From Reyranella sp. (GTDB taxonomy: Bacteria; Pseudomonadota; Alphaproteobacteria; Reyranellales; Reyranellaceae), in assembly GCA_019750135.1 (NCBI GenBank), contig JAIEOV010000010.1, forward strand, positions 307,878-371,877: a stretch of DNA of 64,000 nt, read 5' to 3'. Below are positions 51,944 through 63,632 of the stretch, one piece after another (the stretch's first letter is position 1; every line of letters begins with the position of its first letter). The notes below the pieces were generated by a model, which worked only from the letters and a program-made list of their open reading frames with translations, had not been told where the DNA came from and made no database searches. Both the position numbers and the translations under genes were made by a program.

Positions 51944-54070
51944 GTGTTCAACCTGAAATATCTGCCGATGATCCGTCAGGCCGAGGCCACCGAATGCGGC
52001 CACGCCTGCCTCGCCATGATCGCCGGCTGGCACGGCCATCAGATCGACCTCGTGTCGCTGCGCCTGCAGCACACGGCATCGTCGAACGGCACCAGCCTGC
52101 ACGCGCTCGCCACGATGGCCGAGCAGTTCCAGCTGCGGGCGCGCGCGCTCAGGCTCGAGCCGGAGGACCTCGGCCGCCTCGCGTTGCCGGCGATCCTGCA
52201 CTGGGAGATGAACCACTTCGTGGTGCTGAAATCGATCGGCCGGCGTCGCGTCACCATCCACGATCCGGCGCGCGGCGTGCTGAAGCTGTCCCTGAAGGAG
52301 GTGGCCGACCGCTTCACCGGCGTCGCCATGGAATTCACGCCGACCGAGGCTTTCAAGCCGATCCGCCAGGAGCGGCGCCTGCCCCTGTTGACGCTGTTCC
52401 GCGGCGCCGACGATTTCGGCCGCCGCGCTGTCCAGGTGCTGCTGCTGTCGCTGGTGTTCGAAGCGCTGATGCTGGTGTCGCCGTGGTACATGCAGATCGC
52501 GGTCGACAACGTCATCCCGAGCGGTGACACGCAGCTCCTGTGGGCGCTGGCCGGCGGCTTTGCGGTGGTCGCCCTGGTCCGGATGGGGACCGAATATGCG
52601 CGCTCGACGTTGCTGGTCTATGTCCAGAGCCGGCTCGATCTCGCGCTGACCAGCCGCCTGTTCGGCCACCTGCTGCGCCTGCCGATGCCGTTCTTCGCCA
52701 AGCGCGACGACGGCGACCTGGTCTCGCGCTTCCATTCGCTCGAACCGATCCGCCATCTCCTGGCCGAGGGCCTGCTGCTGGCCGCGATCGACGGCGTGCT
52801 GGCGATCGGCACGCTGATCCTGATGTTCGTGATCAACCCGTTGCTGGCCGCCATCGCCGTGGTGGCGCTGGTCCTCTACGCGGGGTTGCGCATCGCGTTC
52901 TACCTGCCGCTGTTCCGCCGCAACGAGGACGTGGTGCGCGCCGAGGCCGCCTGCACCACCCATCTCATCGAGAGCATCCGCTCGGCCCAGGCGATCAAGC
53001 TGTTCAACGCCGAGGCCGACCGCGAGGGCCAGTATGTCGGCCGCACGGCCGAGGCCGTGTTCAGCCGCGCCGGCCAGCAGCGCCTGGTCGCGACCTTCAA
53101 GGCGCTGCGCGAGACCATCGTCATGCTCGAGCAGGTCGCGTTCGTGGCGATTGCCGCCTGGCTGGCGCTGCGCGGCCAGCTCACCATCGGCGTGGTCTAT
53201 GCCGTGCTCGCCTACAAGACGCAGTTCATGACCGCCGGCAGCCATCTCATCGAGAAGGCCATCGAGTTCCGCATGCTGCGCCTGCACCTCGACCGCGTCT
53301 CCGACATCGCCATGTCGGACCAGGAGCGGGCCTACGAGCGGAAGGTGACGGAGCGTCCGCCGATCGGCGGAACCATCGAGCTCAACCACGTCAATTTCCG
53401 CTATGCCGAGACCGAGCCGCTGGTCCTGAACGACCTGTCCTTGCGCATCGAGCAGGGCGAGTGCGTGGCGATCGTCGGCCCTTCGGGCTGCGGCAAGACC
53501 ACCCTGGTCAAGATCCTGCTCGGGCTGTTCGAGCCGACGTCCGGCGAGGTCCGGATCGACGGCGTCGCCCTGCCGGTGTTCGGCGAGCGCGCCTACCGCC
53601 GGCAGGTCGCGACCGTGATGCAGGACGACTGCCTGCTGACCGGCTCGATCATGCAGAACATCTGCTTCTTCGAGGAGGATCCCGACACAGCCTTCGCCAC
53701 GGAATGCGCCAAGCTCGCCTGCATCCACGACGACATCATGCGCATGCCGCTGGGCTATCGCACCCCGATCGGCAGCCTCGGCAATACGCTCTCGGCCGGC
53801 CAGCGCCAGCGCGTGCTGCTGGCGCGCGCCCTCTACCGCAAGCCGCGGGTCCTCATCCTCGACGAAAGCACTGCCAATCTCGACGTCGAGCTCGAGCGGC
53901 GAATCAACGAGATGCTGATGACGCTCTCGATCACCCGCATCCACGTCGCCCATCGGCCGCAGACGATCGAGCTGGCCGACCGCGTCATCGCGCTCGGCCT
54001 CCCCGGCGAACCGAGCCGCGCCCACCCGGCCCTGCGCAGCGTCGACCCGGCGCGTGCGCCGGCCGCCTAG
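51944..54070 (+). CDS. Peptidase-containing ABC transporter (C39, bacteriocin-type exporter)
   Basis: 708 residues. The N-terminal C39 peptidase has Gln12, Cys18 (EATECGHACLAMI), His91 (EMNHFVVL) and Asp107 (HDPARG), an intact triad, so it should cleave GG leaders. Six transmembrane helices follow (about 150-440). The ATPase domain has Walker A GPSGCGKTT near 512, signature LSAGQ, Walker B VLILDES and the switch His in VAHR. GTG start. It would cut and export the five peptides, with the adaptor upstream. Its stop overlaps the convergent hydrolase by 4 bp. Confidence 0.96.
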   Translation: MFNLKYLPMIRQAEATECGHACLAMIAGWHGHQIDLVSLRLQHTASSNGTSLHALATMAEQFQLRARALRLEPEDLGRLALPAILHWEMNHFVVLKSIGRRRVTIHDPARGVLKLSLKEVADRFTGVAMEFTPTEAFKPIRQERRLPLLTLFRGADDFGRRAVQVLLLSLVFEALMLVSPWYMQIAVDNVIPSGDTQLLWALAGGFAVVALVRMGTEYARSTLLVYVQSRLDLALTSRLFGHLLRLPMPFFAKRDDGDLVSRFHSLEPIRHLLAEGLLLAAIDGVLAIGTLILMFVINPLLAAIAVVALVLYAGLRIAFYLPLFRRNEDVVRAEAACTTHLIESIRSAQAIKLFNAEADREGQYVGRTAEAVFSRAGQQRLVATFKALRETIVMLEQVAFVAIAAWLALRGQLTIGVVYAVLAYKTQFMTAGSHLIEKAIEFRMLRLHLDRVSDIAMSDQERAYERKVTERPPIGGTIELNHVNFRYAETEPLVLNDLSLRIEQGECVAIVGPSGCGKTTLVKILLGLFEPTSGEVRIDGVALPVFGERAYRRQVATVMQDDCLLTGSIMQNICFFEEDPDTAFATECAKLACIHDDIMRMPLGYRTPIGSLGNTLSAGQRQRVLLARALYRKPRVLILDESTANLDVELERRINEMLMTLSITRIHVAHRPQTIELADRVIALGLPGEPSRAHPALRSVDPARAPAA

Positions 54071-55041
54071 TTGAGCTTGAACAGCGTCCGCACGAAGTCG
54101 CCGACCGCAATCTGCGCCGCTGCGGCCGCGGCGGCGTTGCGGCCGACATGCGGGTCGAGCTGCACGCAGGCATCCGTGTAGGCGAAGGGTGCGCCGGTCG
54201 CGGTGTTGACAAGAACGCCGGTCGGGCCCTCCTTGATGGTGCAGGCGCGCACCGTCTGGGCACCGTTGGCGACCGCTACCGATCCAAGCGGTGAGTCGAA
54301 GCCATGCTGGGCATCGGCGTATTCGGTGAGCTCGACATCGCGGCCGGCGCTCTTCAGGCGCGCCATGAAGGCCTTGCAGCTGGACAGCGGATTGTAGTCG
54401 TCGGCGATGCCATGGAAGATGCGGATGGGCGCTGCGGCGACGTCGGTGTCGTCGATGTAGCTCGTCGCGCAGTCGGGATAGAATGGAATGTAGGCGGCGA
54501 ACGACGCCCCCGACTTGTTCCACATCTTGTGGAAGCGCGTGAGGCTGGCGTAGAGCGCGGCCTGGCCGCCGCGCGAAAAGCCCATCAGGACGATACGCTG
54601 CGGATCGACCCGCGGATGCTTGGCGAGGATGGCGAGAGCGCCATAGATGTCGAGGATGAAGTTCAGTCGGCCGAGCTGGGCCTGGTCGGTGTTGACCGAC
54701 GCAAGCCCGCGGCCGGTGAAACCGTCGATGGCGAAGGTCGACACGCCCATGGCGTTGAACTGGCGGCTCCAGGTATCGATTTGCGCGCCCATGCCGCCCG
54801 AGCCGTGCATCAGGATGACGACGGGCAGCTTGCCCGCGCCCTGGGCGAGGCGAAGCTGGCCGGCGACGGTCGCCGCCTTGCCGTCCTTGCCCGCGAGGAA
54901 GTCGGAATCGCTCAAGGTCATCGTCGGGATGGCATGCAGCTCGGTGCGCGGCGCGATGTCGGCGGTCGATTCGGTCGATGTCTGGGCGATGGCCGCCGCT
55001 GGCAACAGCGCGGCCAGCAGGGCGATGAGCATGGACTTCAT
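54067..55041 (-). CDS. Exported dienelactone-hydrolase-like alpha/beta hydrolase
   Basis: 324 residues. A signal peptide (MKSMLIALLAALLPAAAIAQ) is followed by VVILMHGSGGMG (oxyanion region), the nucleophile elbow GFSRGG with Ser, the Asp region FHGIADDYNP and His in DAQHGFDS. Resembles dienelactone hydrolase family proteins of the periplasm. The ATG at 55041 follows GGAGG. Substrate unknown; no evidence it acts on the peptides. Confidence 0.85.
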   Translation of the reverse strand: MKSMLIALLAALLPAAAIAQTSTESTADIAPRTELHAIPTMTLSDSDFLAGKDGKAATVAGQLRLAQGAGKLPVVILMHGSGGMGAQIDTWSRQFNAMGVSTFAIDGFTGRGLASVNTDQAQLGRLNFILDIYGALAILAKHPRVDPQRIVLMGFSRGGQAALYASLTRFHKMWNKSGASFAAYIPFYPDCATSYIDDTDVAAAPIRIFHGIADDYNPLSSCKAFMARLKSAGRDVELTEYADAQHGFDSPLGSVAVANGAQTVRACTIKEGPTGVLVNTATGAPFAYTDACVQLDPHVGRNAAAAAAAQIAVGDFVRTLFKLN

Positions 55042-55055
55042 TTTTTCCTCCCGCG

Positions 55056-56114
55056 TCAGCGGCGCTGGCGGGCCGATTGTGCCGACCTGGCCAGTGCCAG
55101 GCACAGCCTGCGCGCAATCGCCTCGTCAGGATAGCCCGTCGATTTGCATTCTAGCTCGGCCTTCAGGATCACCTGCAGCGCCGAGCTCAGCCGACCGAGC
55201 GGCCAGGCGCGCAGATGGCGCTCGAAGCGCTGGCGCACCGGGCCGCCGCGCGGCAGGCCGCGCGCCTTGAACATCGCCCCTTCGAGATTGCCGCCCCCCT
55301 TCCCCTCGAATCCGGCGGCGTGGCCGGCCACCAGGTGGAGCTGGTCGGTGTGGCGCTGCAGCGCGCGTACCAGCTGCACGGGGTTGCCGCCCTCGGCGAA
55401 CACGCGATCGAGCGCCCGGTCGAGGGGAACGAGCTGGCCGTCGAAGGTGGCGGCGACGACGTCGTCGATGCCGATGGCCGCGGTGTCGCCCAGCACGGCC
55501 AGCGCATCGTCGAGCGTGACCGACTTGGCCCCGTCGCCTTCCTTGTAGAGCAACAGTTTCTCGATCTCGCTGCGGCTCTGGCCGCGATCGCCGCCCAGGC
55601 GCTCGACGATCCATTCCAGCGCGTCGGCATCGACGCTGAGACCCTGCGCCCGCGCCGCGCTCTCGACCAGCCCTTCGAGGGCGGCCTCGTTGTCCATGTA
55701 GCAGGGCAGCGCCGCCAGGCAGGCCTCGGTCTCGGCCAGGGTGCGCAGGCCCGAGCGCGGCGTGAGGTTGCCGCCTTCGACCACGATCAGCGCGTCGCCG
55801 GCGGGCGCCTCGACCAGGTTCTCCAGCGCCGTCGTCGTCTCCTCGCCGGCCGGCCGCACGCGGATGACGCGCCGGCCGCCCATCAGCGACAGGGCGCCGA
55901 ACTCGTCGGCCAGGCGCGCCGGATCGTTCTTCAGGACATCGCCGGCGATATCGACGACGCGGAACGGGTCCTTGAGGTCCTCGCAGACCGTCTTGGCCAG
56001 CATCATCGCCCGTTCGGCGACCAACCCATCGTCGTTGCCGTAGACGACGACGCCACGGATTTTTGGATCCGGCTTTTTGAGGAAGGCCTCGACCTGACGC
56101 GCCTCGATCTTCAT
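55056..56114 (-). CDS. holA: DNA polymerase III delta subunit
   Basis: Clamp-loader subunit, 352 residues. It starts MKIEARQVEAFLKKPDPKIRGVVVYGNDDGLVAERA, the alphaproteobacterial HolA start, and has domains I-III in normal order (LSLMGGRRVIRV; LERLGGDRGQSRSEIEKLLLY-like segment; NPVQLVRALQRHTDQLHLV). The ATG overlaps the stop of the TPR gene (ATGA). In relatives holA lies directly between lptE and parB; here parB is 14 kb away. Confidence 0.93.
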   Translation of the reverse strand: MKIEARQVEAFLKKPDPKIRGVVVYGNDDGLVAERAMMLAKTVCEDLKDPFRVVDIAGDVLKNDPARLADEFGALSLMGGRRVIRVRPAGEETTTALENLVEAPAGDALIVVEGGNLTPRSGLRTLAETEACLAALPCYMDNEAALEGLVESAARAQGLSVDADALEWIVERLGGDRGQSRSEIEKLLLYKEGDGAKSVTLDDALAVLGDTAAIGIDDVVAATFDGQLVPLDRALDRVFAEGGNPVQLVRALQRHTDQLHLVAGHAAGFEGKGGGNLEGAMFKARGLPRGGPVRQRFERHLRAWPLGRLSSALQVILKAELECKSTGYPDEAIARRLCLALARSAQSARQRR

Positions 56115-57829
56115 GTCGCGCACCATGTCCGCCACATCTGGCGATAGAGGTCTACCATGTCGCGGGCGAATTGCCGGCAGTTGCAGATCGGCGAGCCTTC
56201 CGTCATCGCCCGCAAGTGCCCGTGCATCTCGTCGAGGGCTTTGCGGTCCGCGGCCAGCGCCTTGACGATCGCCACGTAGGCGTCGGCGTCGGCCGCGACC
56301 AGGTCGGACCTGCCGATGACCGTCAGGATCGCCTCCGACGCCCGCGCGACCGAGCGCTTGCCGCGTATCGCCACGACCGGCACGCCCATCCACAAGGCTT
56401 CGATGGTCGTGGTGCAGCCGTTGTAGGGGAACGGATCGAGGCCTATGTCGACGCGGTTGTATGCCGCCAAAAGCGCCTCGCGGGTGGTGAACCCTTCGAT
56501 CATCAGCCGACTTTCGCCGACGCCGTGCGCCGCGAGCTGATCGATCGCCTCGCGCCGCAGCACCGGATCGTCGAAGCGCCCGGATTTCAGGAACAGGCGG
56601 CAGTCGGGGATTTCCGCCATCACCCGCCCCCACAGGGCGATCGTCTCGTCCGAAACCTTGTTCCAGTTGTTGAACGATCCCAGGGTCAGCGGCTGCCCCG
56701 CCGGCCGCGCCGTCACCGGGATATCGAGGCCGGTCGGCGCAAAGCAGAAATGGGCGTTGGGCAGGCGCAGGATCTTCTCGGTGAACGACGACTCGTCTTC
56801 CGGCGGAACGACCCAGCGATCGGTCACGAAATAGTCCATGGCCGTGAGGCCCGACGTGTCGAGATAGCCCTGCGTCAGCATCTGCACCGGCGCGGGCTTC
56901 CGCGCGAACAGCGACAGGCGATTTCCCGCGGTATGGCCGGCAAGGTCGACCAGGATGTCGATCCGGTCATGCTGGATCATGGCGTCGGCTTCGGCATCGG
57001 ACATCCCGGCGATCGTGCGGAACCCGCTGGCGGCCTGGCGGATGCGCGCCGTCATGTCGTCCTCGACCGTCGAGTTGCTGTAGCAGTAGGGCTCGACCTG
57101 GGCGGGATCGAGATTGGCGATCACGCCGTGGAAGAAATAGGAGACGCCGTGATTGCGGAAGTCGGGCGAGACATAGCCGACGCGCAGCCGCCGCTCCGGA
57201 TCGCGCCCGTTGGCGAACTCGGTGCGCGGCTTGGCGGGCTCGATGTAGCGGGCGAACAGCCGCGCCACGTCGAGCGTGCTCGCGTTGCCGTAGCGGTCGG
57301 CGAAGTGCATGTCGAAAATGGCGTTGTCGAGGTTCGTCAGCGCCGCCCGATAGTCCGGCCGCCGCTCAAGGGCCTGGCGGAAGCAGGCGACGGCGTCGGC
57401 GAACTGGCCCTGGTCCTTGAGCGCGTTGCCGAGATTGGACAGCAGCGCGGCATCATTGGGCCTGACCGCGAGCGCACGCCGGTAGACCGCTTCGGCTTCC
57501 TTGCTGCGGCGCTTCTCGCGCAGCAGCATGCCGAGATTGAGCAGGATCTCCGGCGCATCCGGCTTGAGCTTCAGCGCCTGCTCGCAGCGCGCGATCGCGT
57601 CGTCGGCCCGGCCCAGCGCCTTCAGCGCGAGGGCGAGGTTGGACAGTGCCTCCGGGATGCTGGGATCGAGCGCCAGCGCCTGTTCGTAGAACGTGACCGC
57701 CTGTTGCAGCCGGCCGGCCTGGTGCAGGCGGGCGGCCTGGCCGAGCGTCGCCCGGACCTGGTCCGTCTTCGTCGACGAAGGCGCCTTGCCGGCGAGCGCG
57801 GCGCGTCTCTGTCGGCGATTGCCCGGCAT
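56111..57829 (-). CDS. TPR and O-GlcNAc-transferase-like (GT41) protein
   Basis: 572 residues. About five TPR units (residues 25-190; e.g. AVTFYEQALALDPSIPEALSNLALALKALGR) precede a GT41/SPINDLY-type catalytic domain (RRLRVGYVSPDFRNHGVSYFFHGVI, DILVDLAGHTAGNRL, FNNWNKVSDETIALWGRVM, PYNGCTTTIEALWMGVPVV). This family adds GlcNAc or related sugars to proteins; in bacteria often flagellin or unknown targets. It is 7 bp after leuS and overlaps holA, exactly where lptE is usual. Predicted cytosolic. Confidence 0.9.
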   Translation of the reverse strand: MPGNRRQRRAALAGKAPSSTKTDQVRATLGQAARLHQAGRLQQAVTFYEQALALDPSIPEALSNLALALKALGRADDAIARCEQALKLKPDAPEILLNLGMLLREKRRSKEAEAVYRRALAVRPNDAALLSNLGNALKDQGQFADAVACFRQALERRPDYRAALTNLDNAIFDMHFADRYGNASTLDVARLFARYIEPAKPRTEFANGRDPERRLRVGYVSPDFRNHGVSYFFHGVIANLDPAQVEPYCYSNSTVEDDMTARIRQAASGFRTIAGMSDAEADAMIQHDRIDILVDLAGHTAGNRLSLFARKPAPVQMLTQGYLDTSGLTAMDYFVTDRWVVPPEDESSFTEKILRLPNAHFCFAPTGLDIPVTARPAGQPLTLGSFNNWNKVSDETIALWGRVMAEIPDCRLFLKSGRFDDPVLRREAIDQLAAHGVGESRLMIEGFTTREALLAAYNRVDIGLDPFPYNGCTTTIEALWMGVPVVAIRGKRSVARASEAILTVIGRSDLVAADADAYVAIVKALAADRKALDEMHGHLRAMTEGSPICNCRQFARDMVDLYRQMWRTWCAT

Positions 57830-57836
57830 CCCCTGC

Positions 57837-60461
<2,625 letters not shown>

Positions 60462-60481
60462 GGTTTGATCCCAAAAAAGCG

Positions 60482-60526
60482 AGTCTAGCCTAGAAAAGTC
60501 CAGCCTAGAAAAGTCCAGCCTAGAAT
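60482..60526. repeat. Three tandem 15-bp repeats upstream of leuS
   Basis: AGTCTAGCCTAGAAA, AGTCCAGCCTAGAAA, AGTCCAGCCTAGAAT: three copies with one or two changes, starting 20 bp before the leuS start. The unit contains TCTAGCCTAGA-like symmetry and CTAG, which is rare in GC-rich genomes. Confidence 0.85.
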
Positions 60527-60532
60527 AGACAA

Positions 60533-60560
60533 GGGCCGCAGCGGATGCCCGCTGCGGCCC
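60533..60560 (-). terminator. Intrinsic terminator downstream of DUF3576 gene
   Basis: Perfect 12-bp stem GGGCCGCAGCGG / CCGCTGCGGCCC with a 4-base loop. On the minus strand it is followed by TTGTCTATTCT. Ends transcription before leuS. Confidence 0.8.
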
Positions 60561-60586
60561 CGATCGTCAAGCGTTGCGACGCGACG

Positions 60587-61156
60587 TCAGGACCCGCCAG
60601 CGATGCGAAGCTGGCGCGCGCGCGTAAGGATGGCGTTCTCGATGTCGATATTGGTGCGCGGATCGACCTGGGCGTCGACCCAGTTGCCGCCCTTGGCCGA
60701 GGCCTGTTGCTTGAACACCGAGACCCGCACGCCGTCGGCCCGCAGTTCGCGGTCGAGGATGGTGACCTGGACCTTCATGCGCTCGTTGGGCGTTTCGGCC
60801 GGCGTGTACCAGTCGGTGATGATGACCCCGCCAAACGGATCGGCCGAGACCAGCGGAATGAAATTGATGGTGTCGAGGGAGGCGCGCCACAGATAGGCAT
60901 TCACCGCCACGCCGGTGCCCGCGTCGGGCTGCTCCTTCTGCTTGGAGCCGAATAGGCCGCCCGGGCCGAACAGGCTGCCGTCTTCGCGGGTCCGGCCGCC
61001 CAGGCCCTGGTTGATCTGGCGCTTGACGTCGCCCGTGGTGCCGTGCCGACGCGGGTCATCGAGACCATCGGAATTGCCGCCGCACGCGGACAGGCCGAGG
61101 GCGAGCAACCCAGCATAAAATACAGTCAAGAGGATGGAATTAGGCGAACCCGGCAT
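60587..61156 (-). CDS. DUF3576 lipoprotein
   Basis: 189 residues. A lipoprotein signal ends LGLSAC with the lipidated Cys, then a flexible Gly-rich linker and the DUF3576 domain: AVNAYLWRASLDTINFIPLVSADPFGGVIITDWYTP and RMKVQVTILDRELRADGVRVSVFKQQ. Envelope protein of unknown role, found next to leuS in many alphaproteobacteria. Start at 61156 chosen for the lipobox distance. Confidence 0.9.
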   Translation of the reverse strand: MPGSPNSILLTVFYAGLLALGLSACGGNSDGLDDPRRHGTTGDVKRQINQGLGGRTREDGSLFGPGGLFGSKQKEQPDAGTGVAVNAYLWRASLDTINFIPLVSADPFGGVIITDWYTPAETPNERMKVQVTILDRELRADGVRVSVFKQQASAKGGNWVDAQVDPRTNIDIENAILTRARQLRIAGGS

Positions 61157-61798
61157 CGAGGCCTTCCCAGTTCTTTTATTGAAGATACCATAGCGCTGGG
61201 GCGCACCTAAAGCGCGACCGCGGCGCAAATACAAGGGGCGGTATAGCGCAGCGCAAATAGTCCTGTTTCTAAACTAACGGGAATATATAGGTCTTCTATT
61301 AGGACTTTCATTTGCATACGAATTGCCATCCCATGCCGCAGAAAGCCTGCTGAAACGTCAGAATAGAGGCCCAAAATGTGACAAGAACGCCACACGTGCG
61401 GGGAGAATCGTGCGCTGGCGCGTCCATTTCTTGACCCTCGTTTGGCACGAGTGTTCTATTAGCGCGGCCGTATTGGCGGGTCGTATTCCGCCGGTCGGAC
61501 AGGCCTTTTGGTACGCACCAGTCTCTGATCAATGAGAGAGGGAGAATTATTCAGCATCGTTCTGTAACTATCGCCGCAAATCGGAAAGTCCTGACAATTA
61601 GCTGTAAACATCGGGTTTAACGTATCAGTACCTTTCAAGGACTATCGCCGTCAACCGGATTGATCTGTCGGTATGAGCGACGGTATTTTGGGCTTGCACG
61701 GGGCCGTTTTAAACAGCACCGTCGGAACGGACACGCAGTGGGGAAATCAACCTTGGCGTCGCATCGGCTAACGGTGTTTTCGGCGACACGTAAGTATT
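61157..61798. other. Non-coding, lower-GC boundary of a mobile element
   Basis: 642 bp without a believable gene; the short frames lack ribosome sites and family-like sequence. Base composition is visibly more AT-rich than the core genes on the left (runs such as GGGAATATATAGG, GAGAATTATTCAG). No tRNA gene or clear attachment repeat recognised. It holds the promoters of DUF3576 and the integrase. Confidence 0.6.
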
Positions 61799-63049
61799 AT
61801 GCTGACAGATGCAGCGATTAAGCGCCTGAAACCAAAAACGAAGGAGTACAAGGTCTCCGATCGCGACAGCATGTATGTGGTCGTGAAGCCGTCCGGCGCA
61901 ATCATCTTTCGCTACGACTACCGTCTGAACGGGCGCCGCGAGACGCTCACTATTGGACGCTATGGTGCGGATGGAATCAGTCTAGCCCGCGCGAGAGAGA
62001 AATGCCTCGAGGCACGCCGAGCGGTGGTCGAGGGGCAATCGCCGGCGCAAGAAAAGCAGCGCGAGAAGCGACGTCTCAAAGAGGTGAAGAGCTTCGGCGA
62101 GTACGGGGAGCGCTGGTTGACGGAGGCCCCGATGGCGGATAGCACGCGCGCCATGCGTCGCATAATCTTCGACCGGGACATCCTGCCGTCGTGGAAGAGC
62201 CGTCTGCTGATTGAGATTTCGCCCGATGACTTGCGAGCGCTCTGCAGTAAGGTGAGAGACCGCGGGGCGCCGGCGACCGCTCTCCACGTCCGAGACATCG
62301 TCAAGCAAATCTTCGGGTTCGTGATTCTACACGGTGCGAAGGTTGCCAACCCGGCCGACGAAGTTAGACCGGCCTCGCTTGCGACGTTGGTTCCGAAGGA
62401 CCGCGCGCTGTCGCCGACAGAAATCCGCATCATGCTGGAACAGCTCGAGCGTGTATCGACGTTGCCGACCATTCGGCTCGGTCTCCGGCTCATCCTGCTC
62501 ACTATGGTGCGCAAGAGCGAAATGCTGGATGCTGTATGGGACGAGGTCGATTTCGAGAATGCGGTCTGGACGATTCCGAAGGAGCGTATGAAGGGCCGCC
62601 GGTCGCACAACGTCTACTTGTCGCAGCAGGCCGCCGATATCATGCTCGCGCTCAAGGCCTCTGCCGGCAATTCGCGATACGTATTGCCATCACCTTTTGA
62701 CGCGGCTATGCCTATTTCGCGCTCGACCTTCAACCGCGTCATAGCCGCAATCATCGCCAGAGCCAAACGGGAGCGCCTGCCACTCGAGGCCTTCACCGTG
62801 CACGATCTCCGCCGCACCGGCTCGACTCTGCTGAACGAGCTCGGATTCAACCGCGACTGGATCGAAAAGTGCCTCGCTCATCAAGAAAACCGCTCCTCAC
62901 GAGGCGTCTATAACAAGGCGGAGTACGAGCAACAGCGTCGTCATATGCTTCAGGAATGGGCGGACATGATTGCTGCCTGGGTCCAAGGACGGCGTCGAGC
63001 GCCAACGCTCTATCCGCCAGTGCTGCAGCTGGTTGCGGACGTCGCTTGA
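61799..63049 (+). CDS. Tyrosine recombinase/integrase (P4-type, DUF4102)
   Basis: 416 residues. The N-terminal arm-binding domain (LTDAAIKRLKPKTKEYKVSDRDSMYVVVKPSGAIIFRYDYRL) is DUF4102. The core-binding domain follows, then the catalytic domain with Arg in LTMVRKSEMLDAVW, HDLRRTG, LAHQENRS and the nucleophile Tyr in RGVYNKAEYEQQRR. It would integrate or excise a genomic island. Codon use looks less GC-biased than the neighbours. Convergent with an AlpA-like gene. Confidence 0.95.
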   Translation: MLTDAAIKRLKPKTKEYKVSDRDSMYVVVKPSGAIIFRYDYRLNGRRETLTIGRYGADGISLARAREKCLEARRAVVEGQSPAQEKQREKRRLKEVKSFGEYGERWLTEAPMADSTRAMRRIIFDRDILPSWKSRLLIEISPDDLRALCSKVRDRGAPATALHVRDIVKQIFGFVILHGAKVANPADEVRPASLATLVPKDRALSPTEIRIMLEQLERVSTLPTIRLGLRLILLTMVRKSEMLDAVWDEVDFENAVWTIPKERMKGRRSHNVYLSQQAADIMLALKASAGNSRYVLPSPFDAAMPISRSTFNRVIAAIIARAKRERLPLEAFTVHDLRRTGSTLLNELGFNRDWIEKCLAHQENRSSRGVYNKAEYEQQRRHMLQEWADMIAAWVQGRRRAPTLYPPVLQLVADVA

Positions 63050-63087
63050 CGTACTTTTGGCGGATCTACTGAGCCAACGGGCGACGA

Positions 63088-63429
63088 TCATGAATGCACA
63101 GGACGTAACCTTCGCAGGCGGACGTCTGGGATTGGAGCGCCCATAAGGTTGGTCGATTTCGAGCGTCGCCTGCGCTCCTCTATCCAGGCTTCGACCTCGC
63201 TCAGGTCCCACGCTACACAGCGTGCCGTCAGGTTAAATCGGCGCGGGAATTCTCCGCGCCGTTCCATCTCATAGATGGTTGTATCTGCAAGCGGGACGAT
63301 CCGACGCAATTCCCTGCGCCGGATCATTCGCTTGAACGAACATTGCTCAGTGGCCCGCCTCTCGGACGGCTGTATGGGGTCTTCCAGAGTGCAGGCCGGC
63401 GCCAACTTGGACCTTCTCGCCATTCTCAA
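63088..63429 (-). CDS. AlpA-family regulator / excisionase-like protein
   Basis: 113 residues, or 79 if it starts at MIRRRELRR. The small winged-helix core RRELRRIVPLADTTIYEMERRGEFPRRFNLTARCVAWDLSEVEAWIEERR is typical of phage AlpA regulators, which activate integrase or excision genes of P4-like islands. Next to and convergent with the integrase, 38 bp away. Confidence 0.85.
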   Translation of the reverse strand: MRMARRSKLAPACTLEDPIQPSERRATEQCSFKRMIRRRELRRIVPLADTTIYEMERRGEFPRRFNLTARCVAWDLSEVEAWIEERRRRSKSTNLMGAPIPDVRLRRLRPVHS

Positions 63430-63632
63430 TCCCGCTTAGATCATCCAACCATCGGGATCGAAGCGATAGCTCCCTTCATAGGCAAGAGAGCACTGCGGCC
63501 GATCGAAAAGACGGCCACGTTGGCGTGCAAATAGGAGGGGATCTCAAACCACCGTCGCCATCTTAACACGGTATCTCGAACGTCAATCGTGCATCGGAGG
63601 CCCGACTCTTTTCCGGTACTGATGCTGCTACG

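Noticed and set aside
51743..55117. 1124-codon minus-strand open frame over the ABC exporter
   Set aside because: Shadow of the exporter and hydrolase genes, whose domains and catalytic residues are intact on their own frames.
61235..61798. tRNA or attachment site next to the integrase
   Set aside because: Read through on both strands; no cloverleaf arms, T-loop sequence or CCA-type end was found.
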